Assembly (NCBI RefSeq): GCF_032917945.1
Contig: NZ_CP136624.1
Span: 4,836,001 to 4,900,000 of the forward strand
DNA length: 64,000 bases
Direction of reading: 5' to 3'
Source: Bradyrhizobium sp. sBnM-33
GTDB taxonomy: Bacteria; Pseudomonadota; Alphaproteobacteria; Rhizobiales; Xanthobacteraceae
In this document: positions 52,889-60,921 of the stretch, in pieces
How positions within the stretch are numbered: the first letter of the stretch is position 1
How the letters are laid out: each line of letters opens with the position of its first letter
Notes under the pieces: generated by a model
Database searches by the model: none
Told to the model about the DNA's origin: nothing
What the model saw: only the letters and a program-made list of their open reading frames with translations
Made by a program: the position numbers and the translations under genes

Positions 52889-53314
52889 ATGGCGAGTATC
52901 GAACGACTTCACAGGACTGCGCCGCTGGATTTGGCCAAGTTTGAAGAAGATGTCGTAGGGAGCCTTCCTGCGATCAAGGTGGCCCCATCGGAGCCGATGC
53001 CGGATTATGTCGAGCATGAAGAGGGCGTCACGCGCGTCGGTGCGCTCACAGCCGAGGCCGTGGTGCGTGACTATGAAGCTGCGGCCGAGGAAATCGAAGC
53101 GATGGGAGCGGAGTTGATCAACGCAGCGAAGAAATGCGAGGCAATGACCGCTGAAGTGCATAATGCCATTGCCTTCATGCGCGATACCGCAGCGTCGTAT
53201 CGTGAGGAAGCCAAAAAGATCTTCAAGCGCATCGAGGAATGCGCGATCTTCACAGAACACGTTCGGAAGACCTGCGAGACCGTCAAACTCAAGATCATCG
53301 AAGGCAAATTGTAG
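52889..53314 (+). CDS. Conserved hypothetical protein with coiled coil
   Basis: 141 residues, no signal peptide or membrane segment. The N-terminal part is acidic (EPMPDYVEHEEGVTRVGALT). From about residue 55 it is a long amphipathic helix, predicted coiled coil: EAVVRDYEAAAEEIEAMGAE, YREEAKKIFKRIEECAIFTE. I recall similar proteins in several Bradyrhizobium genomes without known function. A weak GGAG lies about ten bases upstream. Confidence 0.7.
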   Translation: MASIERLHRTAPLDLAKFEEDVVGSLPAIKVAPSEPMPDYVEHEEGVTRVGALTAEAVVRDYEAAAEEIEAMGAELINAAKKCEAMTAEVHNAIAFMRDTAASYREEAKKIFKRIEECAIFTEHVRKTCETVKLKIIEGKL

Positions 53315-53549
53315 GCCGTAAGACATAGGGAACATCGATCACAGGTTTGCCGTCCCGACGGGAGCCCATGCTTTTCTAATAGCGTGTGTGAATTGCGGTA
53401 CACGCTGGGGCCGCGAATCAGCTTAGTTTGTACTTCTCCCTAAACTCGCGCCCGTCGCAAATGACGGGTTCTCTTTGTACTAGCCGGCAGTCCCAACAGC
53501 GGCGCTGCGGCGGCCGCACGCTGTAAATCGAAGCCAGGTGCCTGCCATA

Positions 53550-53735
53550 TCAGGCTGACCACTTGTCTTCCTCGCGCCTGGCCTCGTCCTCGTTAATGCG
53601 ATCGGCGATTTCGACCGCGACGGCAGGACTCTCCGCATCTGCGATGGGAGTACCGTCCTGTGTCTTTATCTTCTGGCCTTCGACATCCAAGGGAAAGTCT
53701 TCGGGCCGTAGAGGGTTCTTTGACTTCGATGTCAT
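53550..53735 (-). CDS. Small conserved hypothetical protein
   Basis: 61 residues, MTSKSKNPLRPEDFPLDVEG then VAVEIADRINEDEARREEDK. Highly charged and probably soluble. This type of short protein, with the DGTPIADAESPAVA segment, recurs in Bradyrhizobium as I remember it. Function unknown. It stands alone on the minus strand. Confidence 0.7.
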   Translation of the reverse strand: MTSKSKNPLRPEDFPLDVEGQKIKTQDGTPIADAESPAVAVEIADRINEDEARREEDKWSA

Positions 53736-53905
53736 TGGCTTCCGCCCTCCGTTGAGTCACGCGATCATCGCTGTTGCCTAAGCTCCGCGCCAGGAAAGGT
53801 TCCTATCGCGCCAAGGAGCCGCTCGCGCATTTGGCCGCAGCAAAAATAGGAACGAAAGCAGCGCCTGAAAATTTCCGGAGCTTCCACAGCTACAAGGAGA
53901 TCATC

Positions 53906-54214
53906 ATGAAAGTATCAGCAATCGCGGTAGCATTGTTCTTTGCGCTCGGCTCAACGTTGGCTGTCGCCCAAGGTGCCGGAGGAGCCGGGGGGGCCGGTGG
54001 TGCAGGCGCGGGCGGCGCAGGCGCGGGGGCCGGCGGTGCAGGCGCGGGCGCCGGCGGCGCAGGTAGCGGAGGCGCCGGTGACGGCGGCACAGGTGGAGCC
54101 GCCGGTTCCGGCGGTGCCGCCGGCGGAGGACCCCCACCCGTACCAGTTGACAGCACCCGTAGCCCTGCCGACGTAAGCACGCCGGACCAAGAAACGAAAA
54201 GGATGAAAAAATAA
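53906..54214 (+). CDS. Secreted glycine/alanine-rich low-complexity protein
   Basis: 102 residues from ATG 53906 (AAGGAG eight bases upstream). Signal peptide MKVSAIAVALFFALGSTLAV, cleavage after AVAQ. The mature region is almost entirely GAGG-type repeats (about residues 24-75), then a Pro-rich piece (GGGPPPVPVDSTRSPAD) and a Lys-rich tail. Probably a periplasmic or surface structural protein. The long frame from 53774 is discarded because the signal peptide begins internally. Confidence 0.75.
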   Translation: MKVSAIAVALFFALGSTLAVAQGAGGAGGAGGAGAGGAGAGAGGAGAGAGGAGSGGAGDGGTGGAAGSGGAAGGGPPPVPVDSTRSPADVSTPDQETKRMKK

Positions 54215-54763
54215 GTCTGTCGGCCTTGCGGAGTGAAAACGTCTCATCCAGCGACGGGCGGCATCGTCGCTGCCCCGGATATGCTACGAGACGCGCGAGG
54301 ATCTTATCGTTAGGACTCAGCGCTTCGCGGTGCTCGGGCCGTTTCGCGGCTTCCAGGATGGCGAAGCGCTGAGCTAGGTGAGACTGTCGCTCCCCTTTGT
54401 GTATTTGCCTGAGCGGTCAGGCACGTCAGTCTCGCTCTTTCTTCTTCGTCGGGGCAACCGGTCTGTTCGCCTTGGCAGCGCCAGCAGACTGTCGGAACAA
54501 AGATCGTTTTGCCTGCACCTTTGAGTCATTCTTGCTGAGGTGATTCGGGGCCGCCGGCGCACCACAAACTGTACCGCTGGACCTTACGTCGCGGGCGAAG
54601 GAGAAGGCGCGTGTCCGCAAGGACACGGCAGCGTGATTCCTTTCGGGGCCGGGTGATGGTTGCTCCCCTGATGTCGTATCGTTCGCGTAAGCTGAGCCAG
54701 CCTTGCCGGTGATTCCGGCTCTCTGACCGCGGTTCGGCATGTCAGCCCATCCGGAGCACATGA
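54215..54763. other. Gap; possible small basic ORF on the minus strand
   Basis: About 550 bases. The only structural feature is the inverted repeat at 54316-54373. On the minus strand the frame ending at 54426 finishes with a Lys-rich NHLSKNDSKVQAKRSLFRQS segment that could be the tail of a small basic protein, but no good start is visible. Confidence 0.3.
54316..54373. repeat. 13-bp perfect inverted repeat
   Basis: CTCAGCGCTTCGC (54316-54328) and GCGAAGCGCTGAG (54361-54373) are exact reverse complements with 32 bases between. It lies in a gene-free gap after the glycine-rich protein gene. Could act as a terminator-like hairpin or be a dispersed palindromic repeat. Confidence 0.65.
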
Positions 54764-55138
54764 ATGCTTTTTCTGAGCTATGCCTATCGATTCCTCTCCA
54801 ACTTCGTGTTCCTGGCGCTTGTCTATTTTGCTCTGAATTTCCTGGAAAAGTACCAGCATCGCGTGGTCGTCGCGGTTCTCGTGCTGGTCTATGCCGGCAT
54901 GCATGCGGCATCCGCGCTGCGGTCGTTTCACTTCTTCCAGCGCATCGAACGGCTGGAGCTGGAGGCCCGCCGCTTGGTGGCGGCGCTGGGCGAGGGGCCG
55001 AATTCGACGTCTACGCGCAAGCAGGTGATCACCGAAGTCAGCGGGCTCCGCCAAGCCGGCGAGATCAAGGCCTATATCGACCTGCTGTTTCTCGCCATCG
55101 TCATCCTGCTGTGCATTGCCAAGATCGTGGCCAGCTAA
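54764..55138 (+). CDS. Conserved membrane protein, hypothetical
   Basis: 124 residues with three likely transmembrane segments: LSNFVFLALVYFALNFL, VVVAVLVLVYAGMHAA and YIDLLFLAIVILLCIAKIVA. A cytoplasmic helix lies between the second and third (QRIERLELEARRLVAALGEG). GGAG is seven bases upstream of the ATG. No domain recognised. Its stop lies about 40 bases from the convergent deacetylase gene end. Confidence 0.75.
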   Translation: MLFLSYAYRFLSNFVFLALVYFALNFLEKYQHRVVVAVLVLVYAGMHAASALRSFHFFQRIERLELEARRLVAALGEGPNSTSTRKQVITEVSGLRQAGEIKAYIDLLFLAIVILLCIAKIVAS

Positions 55139-55175
55139 GCCTTCGCCTTGATGGCGGGCGAGCGGCCCCCGGCGG

Positions 55176-56522
55176 TCAGCGCTTCTTCAGACCAGCAACG
55201 CGAACCGATCGCGCATTCCGCTTGGCTTGCACCACCGGCTTCGGCGCCGTCCCGCTGGCGCCCTCCGGCGCTTGCGCGGTCTGTCCGGCTGACGCCGGCG
55301 GCTGGGCGGGCGCGGCGCGGTCGTGGCGATGAGATTTCCCGGTGAGCTTTGCCGAGGAGACTTCCGTTGACCGAACCCGCGCAATCGGCGTCGTTGGCCG
55401 CGCCGAAAAGGCCAGCATTGTTACGCGCGCCGATTCCGGGATCTTGAAAATGCTCGCCGCCGGAATCGGCAGCGCGGCCAGCGCGCCGGCCGGCGGCAAA
55501 CTGGTCTGGCGCGGCCACGGCGTTGCCGGTAGCTGGGCTACACCGCCCCCACCGCGCGGGGCGCGCGCGCCAAGATCGGCCGTGTGCCAGTCGAGATTGG
55601 ACAAGCCCGGGACGGGCAGCACGGCGGGACCGGCAACAGCGAATTTCGAGACCTTCGGCCAGCGCGAAATCGCCACCATTTCCGATGGCGGATGCAACTG
55701 CCATTGCTGCGGTTCGGTCGGCGTCGGCGGCCGTTCGGGTGTCGCCGGCACCACATGGACGATGCGATAGCCGCGCGCCTTCAGTTCGCTCAGGATCCTC
55801 GGCAGCGCCGTGACCGTGCGCGGCTGAATGTCGTGCAGCAGCAGGATGCCTTTACGCTTTCGCTCCAGCCTCTGCATCGCAAGCTCATAGACGCGATTGG
55901 CGGAGACGTCGCGCCAGTCGTCGGCCAGGAAATCGGCGCTCCAGAGCTGAAGCCCCTTGGAAGCGGCAAATTCCTCGATCCCGTCGTTGCGACGCAGGCC
56001 TGGAATGCGCAGGAACGGCGCCGGCGCGGTGCCGTCGCCGAGCGCGGCAGTTACTGAGGCGATACCCTGCTCGATCTCCTGTTTGGAGCGGTCGAGCGGC
56101 AGGTGATCCATGCCGACAGGATGGTTCTGGGTGTGGCTGGCCACGGTGTGGCCGGCGTCGCGGACCTTGCGCACGCCTTCCGGATTGGCGTTGGCCTGGC
56201 TTCCGACCAGGAAGAAAGTCGCCTTGGCGCAATGGGCGGCGAGAATGTCGAGGATCTCGTTGCTATATTTCGGCAGCGGACCGTCGTCGAACGTCAGCAC
56301 CACCTCACGTTCCTGCAGCGGCAGCGTCTTACGATATTGCATGGTGCCGATGACGGGATAGGCGCGCGGATCGACCACGAGGGTACGTGACGTGCCGATG
56401 GCATCGGGATGACCTGGACAATCGGCGGCGGAAGCTGTTTGTACGGTGAAGCTGGCCAGCACTCCCATGCACAAAGCGGCCCATGGCCGCGCTCGGGGGC
56501 CTTCGAATACGCTAGCAATCAT
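55176..56522 (-). CDS. Exported polysaccharide deacetylase family protein
   Basis: 448 residues. Signal peptide with ALCMGVLASFTVQTASAA. The NodB homology domain shows motif 1 VVLTFDDGPLP (catalytic/metal Asp pair), motif 2 AGHTVASHTQNHP (metal His), and later FLRIPGLRRND (motif 3) and GILLLHDIQPRT (motif 5). The C-terminal 170 residues are Pro/Ala/Arg-rich, without a fold signature. Such enzymes remove acetyl groups from peptidoglycan, chitin-like or exopolysaccharides outside the cytoplasm. A frameshifted remnant of a second deacetylase lies just upstream (56657-56975). Confidence 0.93.
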   Translation of the reverse strand: MIASVFEGPRARPWAALCMGVLASFTVQTASAADCPGHPDAIGTSRTLVVDPRAYPVIGTMQYRKTLPLQEREVVLTFDDGPLPKYSNEILDILAAHCAKATFFLVGSQANANPEGVRKVRDAGHTVASHTQNHPVGMDHLPLDRSKQEIEQGIASVTAALGDGTAPAPFLRIPGLRRNDGIEEFAASKGLQLWSADFLADDWRDVSANRVYELAMQRLERKRKGILLLHDIQPRTVTALPRILSELKARGYRIVHVVPATPERPPTPTEPQQWQLHPPSEMVAISRWPKVSKFAVAGPAVLPVPGLSNLDWHTADLGARAPRGGGGVAQLPATPWPRQTSLPPAGALAALPIPAASIFKIPESARVTMLAFSARPTTPIARVRSTEVSSAKLTGKSHRHDRAAPAQPPASAGQTAQAPEGASGTAPKPVVQAKRNARSVRVAGLKKR

Positions 56523-56656
56523 TGAACACCGGCTTCATTCCAACCCTTGGTCCTGACGACCAGCACCAAGGTTCAATCGTTCTTCAGGCGGGCCATGCTT
56601 ACACGAGACGCGATGAATCGTGCTTTAATCGACTGAACTTCATGCCGATTTTGGCC

Positions 56657-56975
56657 TTAATGTGCCTTGCCGGACACGGTTTTGGCATCTGCCGGGACGA
56701 CGTGGACCACACGGTGGTGATTGTCGCGGAGGTAGCAGAAAGGCCGGCAGCATCGCCGCGGTCGGCGCCTTCGGACGTGCAGCAGGATGATGCCCTTGCG
56801 GGCAATTTCAGCCGGTCGGTGAGCAGTTTCAGTTGCTGCGCCGGCGTCATTGGATTCCAGTCGCCGGCCCAGAGATCGGCGCCGAAACACGGCGATGCCA
56901 CGCTTTTGCAAGATCTCCAGCGTGGCGGGCGTCGTTCCAAAATAGAGGAAGCGAAAGAACGGTGAGGTCGGGTCG
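56657..56975 (-). pseudogene. Remnant of a second polysaccharide deacetylase
   Basis: Pieces in several minus-strand frames spell the C-terminal part of a NodB-type protein: SPFFRFLYFGTTPATLEILQ, KRGIAVF, then GADLWAGDWNPMTPAQQLKL, LTDRLK, ARKGIILLHV, and YLRDNHHRVVHVVPADAKTV before a stop at 56657. This is the order seen in the intact neighbour (RKGILLLHD, then RIVHVVPA). At least three frameshifts; the N-terminal half is absent. Confidence 0.65.
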
Positions 56976-57135
56976 TGATGGCAATGTCGCGACCGCCGGG
57001 CACAGCGCCGCGCCGAATTTCCAGGTCATTTGCTATTGGCGATATTTGGCATTGCACATGGCGCAGCCGATTGGGTAATGCGTCAAGCGTGGCTCAGACG
57101 AGTTCGCTCATTCTGTCAAACCGGCGAGGCGCGGC

Positions 57136-58572
57136 ATGGCCGATAAGATCGACGTTGCCCAAGCCGCGGAAGCGCGACCGGGTCAGGGATCGGTGCTCGA
57201 CCATCTCCTGATGCGGGACGAGGAGGGGCAGCTCCGCCGCGAGTTTGTCGAGGAGATTACGCGCGCAATCCATGCTGCCGACCGGCCGTTGTTGTGCGAG
57301 GTGGTCGCGGAACTACACGAGGCCGATCTCGGCGATTTGATCGCGGCCCTCGAGCCCGAGGACCGTGTCACCCTCGTCGAGATCACGGGCACCGATTTCG
57401 ACTTCTCGGCGCTCAACGAGGTCGACGACGCCGTCCGCGAGGAGATCCTCGAGGAGCTTGAGCCGGAAACGGTTGCCGAGGGCGTTCGCGAACTGGAGTC
57501 CGACGACGCCGTCCAGTTGCTCCAGGGCCTCGATGAGGAGGACCAGGAAGAGATCCTCGAAAGGCTGCCGCCGCCCGAACGCGTCGCGATCGAGCGCGTT
57601 CTGCTCTATCCGGAAAATTCCGCAGGCCGCCGGATGCAGACCGCGTTTATCGCGGTGCCGCCGGATTGGACCGTCGGGCAGGCGATCGATTACATGCGCG
57701 ACACGCCCGATCTGCCCGACCGCTTCTACGAGATCTACGCGATCGATTCCGAACAGCACTGGCAGGGCGCGGTTTCGCTCGACACGCTGTTGCGGGCACG
57801 CCGCCCGGTGCCGCTTGTCGACCTGATCGAAGAAGACCGCCGCCGCGTCTCGGTGCTGGACGACCAGGAAGAGGTCGCGCGGATGTTCGGGAAGTATAAT
57901 CTGGTCGCGGCTCCCGTTGTCGACACTACCAACCGGCTGGTCGGCGTCATCACCATCGACGACGTCGTCGACGTGATCGAAGAAGAGGCCGATGAAGACC
58001 TGAAGGCGCTCGGTGGCGTCACCAGCGACGAACAACTGTCCGATAACGTCTGGACCATCGCGCGTGGCCGATTCAACTGGCTCTTGGTCAATCTGGCGAC
58101 CGCCTTTCTGGCGTCCTCCGTGCTCGGCCTGTTCGAGGGCCAACTCGAGAAGATGGTGGCGCTCGCCGTGCTGGCGCCGATCGTGGCGAGCCAGGGCGGC
58201 AATGCCGCGACCCAGACCATGACGGTGGCGGTGCGGGCCTTGGCAACGCGCGAACTCGGTTCCAACAACGCGTTCCGCGTCGTCATGCGCGAGGCGATGG
58301 TCGGCCTCGTCAACGGGCTCGCCTTTGCTGTCATCACCGGTGTTGCCGCAGTGGCGTGGTTCAAGATCCCCGGCCTGGGCGTTGTGATCGGCCTCGCCAT
58401 CATCTGCAACCTCGTGGCCGGCGCGCTCGGCGGCATCCTGATCCCGATGGTGCTGGACCGGGTGCGCGCCGATCCGGCGGTGGCGTCGGGAACTTTCGTC
58501 ACGACCATCACCGACGTGGTCGGCTTCTTCTCGTTCCTCGGCATCGCCACGCTCTGGTTCGGGCTGAAGTAG
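57136..58572 (+). CDS. mgtE: Magnesium transporter MgtE
   Basis: 478 residues with the full MgtE layout: N-terminal acidic superhelical domain (LLCEVVAELHEADLGDLIAA, VQLLQGLDEEDQEEILERLP), two CBS domains (TAFIAVPPDWTVGQAIDYMR; NLVAAPVVDTTNRLVGVITI), a plug helix, and five transmembrane helices. The selectivity region is ASQGGNAATQTMTVAVRALA. The CBS/N-domain acidic surface senses Mg and closes the channel when Mg is high. Length and motifs are standard. No riboswitch was recognised upstream. Confidence 0.95.
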   Translation: MADKIDVAQAAEARPGQGSVLDHLLMRDEEGQLRREFVEEITRAIHAADRPLLCEVVAELHEADLGDLIAALEPEDRVTLVEITGTDFDFSALNEVDDAVREEILEELEPETVAEGVRELESDDAVQLLQGLDEEDQEEILERLPPPERVAIERVLLYPENSAGRRMQTAFIAVPPDWTVGQAIDYMRDTPDLPDRFYEIYAIDSEQHWQGAVSLDTLLRARRPVPLVDLIEEDRRRVSVLDDQEEVARMFGKYNLVAAPVVDTTNRLVGVITIDDVVDVIEEEADEDLKALGGVTSDEQLSDNVWTIARGRFNWLLVNLATAFLASSVLGLFEGQLEKMVALAVLAPIVASQGGNAATQTMTVAVRALATRELGSNNAFRVVMREAMVGLVNGLAFAVITGVAAVAWFKIPGLGVVIGLAIICNLVAGALGGILIPMVLDRVRADPAVASGTFVTTITDVVGFFSFLGIATLWFGLK

Positions 58573-58613
58573 CGCCTCATTTATCGTTAATCGGACCTTA
58601 AGGCGCTTCGCCG

Positions 58614-59018
58614 ATGATGTTGGCCCACGAGGTCAACATGCAGCGGTTGCGGCTGAAAGCAGACGGACGGATCGTCGAACTGCGTGACGGGCAGGAGTTC
58701 CCGCTCGCGCCGACGATGCCCGGGCTCGCGCTGGCGACGCCCGGCCTCGCGGTGGCGCCGCGTTCGACTGCGACCGTCATGCCTGACGCAACGCCGGGTG
58801 AAACCGCCGCGCGGCCCGCGGTGCGCGATCTGCGCCGTCGTGCGCAACTGACGCAGCTCGAATTTGCGGCACGGCTCGGCGTGCCCGTCGAAACCATACG
58901 GAATTGGGAGCAGGGCAAGCGCGTGCCGCGCGGGCCGGCGCGGGCGCTGCTCGCGGTGATTGCCCACTCGCCGGAGACCGTCTTCGCAGCACTCGCCACG
59001 GAACCGTCGCCAGCCTAG
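58614..59018 (+). CDS. XRE-type helix-turn-helix regulator
   Basis: 134 residues (ATG 58638 is also possible). The C-terminal half is an XRE/Cro-like DNA-binding domain of the NadS type: AVRDLRRRAQLTQLEFAARL, GVPVETIRNWEQGKRVPRGP, ARALLAVIAHSPETVFAALA. The first half has a short beta-rich piece (RLRLKADGRIVELRDGQEFP) and a Pro/Ala linker. No toxin gene is adjacent, so it is more likely a stand-alone regulator than an antitoxin. Confidence 0.85.
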   Translation: MMLAHEVNMQRLRLKADGRIVELRDGQEFPLAPTMPGLALATPGLAVAPRSTATVMPDATPGETAARPAVRDLRRRAQLTQLEFAARLGVPVETIRNWEQGKRVPRGPARALLAVIAHSPETVFAALATEPSPA

Positions 59019-59021
59019 CTC

Positions 59022-59085
59022 TTGATTTGGCGCGTTTTCTTCACGCGAGCCCGAATTCGCTCCGCTCGAAGCGCTATCTGTTGGC
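59022..59085 (+). repeat. Intergenic repeat of the Bradyrhizobium AGAGCGTTTTC type, copy 2
   Basis: CTCTTGATTTGGCGCGTTTT, CTTCACGCGAGCC and CTCGAAGCGCT appear in the same order as in the dispersed Rhizobiales intergenic element and resemble 24712-24835. It separates the XRE-type gene from the aldo/keto reductase gene. Confidence 0.5.
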
Positions 59086-59134
59086 ACGGCTGTTTCCACA
59101 GCCCATAATGGGGGCCGGTCCGCGGATACAACCA

Positions 59135-59953
59135 ATGCTGTTTGTCGAAGCCAATGGCGCAAAAATTCCGGCGATCGGGCTGGGTACCTGGGAATTGCGT
59201 GGACGTACCTGCGCGCGGATTGTTGAGCAGGCATTGCGGCTCGGCTATCGCCACATCGACACCGCACAGATGTATGACAACGAACGCGAGGTCGGCGAGG
59301 GGCTGCGGGCCGCGGGCGTGAAGCGCGATCAGGTTTTTCTCACCACCAAAGTCTGGCCCTCGCATTTCGCGCCCCACGATCTGGAACGCTCTGCCAAGGA
59401 AAGCCTGGTGCGGCTGCGCCTGACCGAGGTCGACCTGTTATTGCTGCACTGGCCGAACCCGCAGGTGCCGCTGGTGGAGACGCTGGGTGCGCTGGCACGG
59501 GTCAGGCAGCAAGGGCTCGCGCGGCATATCGGCGTGTCGAATTTCACCGTGGCCCTGATCGAGGAGGCGGTAGCGGCATGCCCGGAACCGCTGGTCTGCG
59601 ACCAGGTCGAGTATCATCCCTATCTCGACCAGACCAAGGTGAAGGAGGCTTGCGCACGTCACGGCATGGCGCTGGTGGCCTACAGTCCGATCGTCAGGGG
59701 GCGCATCAAAGGCGATCGCGCGATGCAGCGGATCGGCGAACGCCATCGCAAGACGGCGGCGCAAATCTGCCTGCGCTGGCTGGTGCAGCAGGGCGTAGCG
59801 GCAATTCCGCGCACCTCGAAACTCGAACGGCTCTCGGAGAACATCGAGATCTTCGATTTTGATCTGTCGGACGAGGACATGCAGGAGATTTCCGCCATGG
59901 GCAGCGCCGGCGGCCGGCTCACGGATTTCGGCTTCGCACCGAAATGGGATTGA
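59135..59953 (+). CDS. Aldo/keto reductase
   Basis: 272 residues, an (alpha/beta)8 NADPH-dependent reductase. The catalytic tetrad is visible: Asp in YRHIDTAQ, Tyr in QMYDNERE, Lys in LTTKVWPS, His in LLLHWPN. The NADPH-binding end carries IPRTSKLERLSENIEIF. Related proteins reduce methylglyoxal, 2,5-diketo-gluconate and other carbonyls. ATG 59135 opens with MLFVEANGAKIPAIGLGTWE, the standard AKR start; an in-frame ATG 27 bases earlier (59108) is possible. Longer upstream frames are not supported. Confidence 0.93.
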   Translation: MLFVEANGAKIPAIGLGTWELRGRTCARIVEQALRLGYRHIDTAQMYDNEREVGEGLRAAGVKRDQVFLTTKVWPSHFAPHDLERSAKESLVRLRLTEVDLLLLHWPNPQVPLVETLGALARVRQQGLARHIGVSNFTVALIEEAVAACPEPLVCDQVEYHPYLDQTKVKEACARHGMALVAYSPIVRGRIKGDRAMQRIGERHRKTAAQICLRWLVQQGVAAIPRTSKLERLSENIEIFDFDLSDEDMQEISAMGSAGGRLTDFGFAPKWD

Positions 59954-59974
59954 GGAGCCGCGCCGCCGACCGCT

Positions 59975-60850
59975 ATGCTGGCAGGCCAAGGAATATCGAA
60001 CATCGTTGCGGATGCGATGGAGCTGCGGCGGATCATACCCTCTGACATCACGGCGTCGGCGATCGCGCATGTGTCGCTGCTGACGCTGGTGCTGCTGTTT
60101 TCGGACGTGCATCCGTTCGGCACGGTGACCGCCGAGCAGGTCCCGGTCGAAATCGTCATGCCGCAGGAAATTCCCGAGCCGCCAAAGCCGGCGGAACAGC
60201 AAGCCGCTGAGACCAGGCCGGAGCCAGCGCCAACCCCGCAGCCTGATTTCTCGCTGCTGGAAAAGCCTGCCGCTGCCAGTCCACCTCCGCCGTCAGAGCA
60301 GCTACAGCCGCGGTCACAGCACCAGGCAGCACTCGCCACGCAACGCGCGGCCGAGCCGCAGCCGGTTGCGTCGCCGCTGCCACAATCGGCGGCACCGGCC
60401 TACACGCCGCCCGAGCCGGATATCTCGATCAAATATCAGGTGGTGCTGGGCTTGCCGCCCGACGTCTCGCTGCAGCCGCAAGCTTCGGCGCAAGCCCGCA
60501 ACAAGGACGACGATTTCGATGGGCCGGCGACCGAAGCCGCCGACATATCGAGCTCCGTGATCGCGGAATTCCGCCGGCACCTGAAGACCTGCTTGAAACT
60601 GCCGAACTCGGTGTCGGGCACCGACGACGTCAAGGTCAAGCTGCGTGTCCTGATGGCGCCGGACGGCAGGCTCGCCGCGGAACCGATCCTGATCGAGGCC
60701 AGCGCCTCCATGAAGGGACCATTGCTGATGCAGGGCGCCGTCCGCGCGCTTTCGGCCTGCCAGCCCTATGCCATGCTGCCGGTAGATCGCTACGGCGAAT
60801 GGAAGGTGCTCGACCTCAGCTTTACCCCGCAGGATTTTACAAGCGGCTAA
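59975..60850 (+). CDS. TonB/TolA-like cell-envelope protein
   Basis: 291 residues. One transmembrane helix (ASAIAHVSLLTLVLLFSDV) near residue 30, then a long Pro/Ala/Gln/Glu-rich periplasm-spanning linker (EIPEPPKPAEQQAAETRPEP and similar). The C-terminal globular domain (SSVIAEFRRHLKTCLKLPNS, VKVKLRVLMAPDGRLAAEPI, YGEWKVLDLSFTPQDF) resembles TonB/TolA C-termini. It may couple inner-membrane energy to an outer-membrane function, but no ExbBD or TolQR genes are nearby. ATG 60020 is an alternative start just before the helix. Confidence 0.78.
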   Translation: MLAGQGISNIVADAMELRRIIPSDITASAIAHVSLLTLVLLFSDVHPFGTVTAEQVPVEIVMPQEIPEPPKPAEQQAAETRPEPAPTPQPDFSLLEKPAAASPPPPSEQLQPRSQHQAALATQRAAEPQPVASPLPQSAAPAYTPPEPDISIKYQVVLGLPPDVSLQPQASAQARNKDDDFDGPATEAADISSSVIAEFRRHLKTCLKLPNSVSGTDDVKVKLRVLMAPDGRLAAEPILIEASASMKGPLLMQGAVRALSACQPYAMLPVDRYGEWKVLDLSFTPQDFTSG

Positions 60851-60861
60851 CATTTTCACGA

Positions 60862-60898
60862 ATGCCGCCCGGTTCGGGAGTCCCGATCCGGACGGCAT
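60862..60898. terminator. Bidirectional hairpin between convergent genes
   Basis: ATGCCGCCCGGTTCGGGA (60862-60879) pairs with TCCCGATCCGGACGGCAT (60881-60898) with two mismatches over 18 bp and a one-base centre. It lies 12 bases after the TonB-like stop and 24 bases from the end of the convergent dioxygenase gene, where a shared terminator is expected. Confidence 0.7.
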
Positions 60899-60921
60899 CA
60901 ATTCGCTTCTCAGTCCGGTTT

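Noticed and set aside
54426..54911. 161-codon minus-strand frame
   Set aside because: Largely antisense to the membrane protein gene; only the last 40 residues look protein-like, and no start could be defined.
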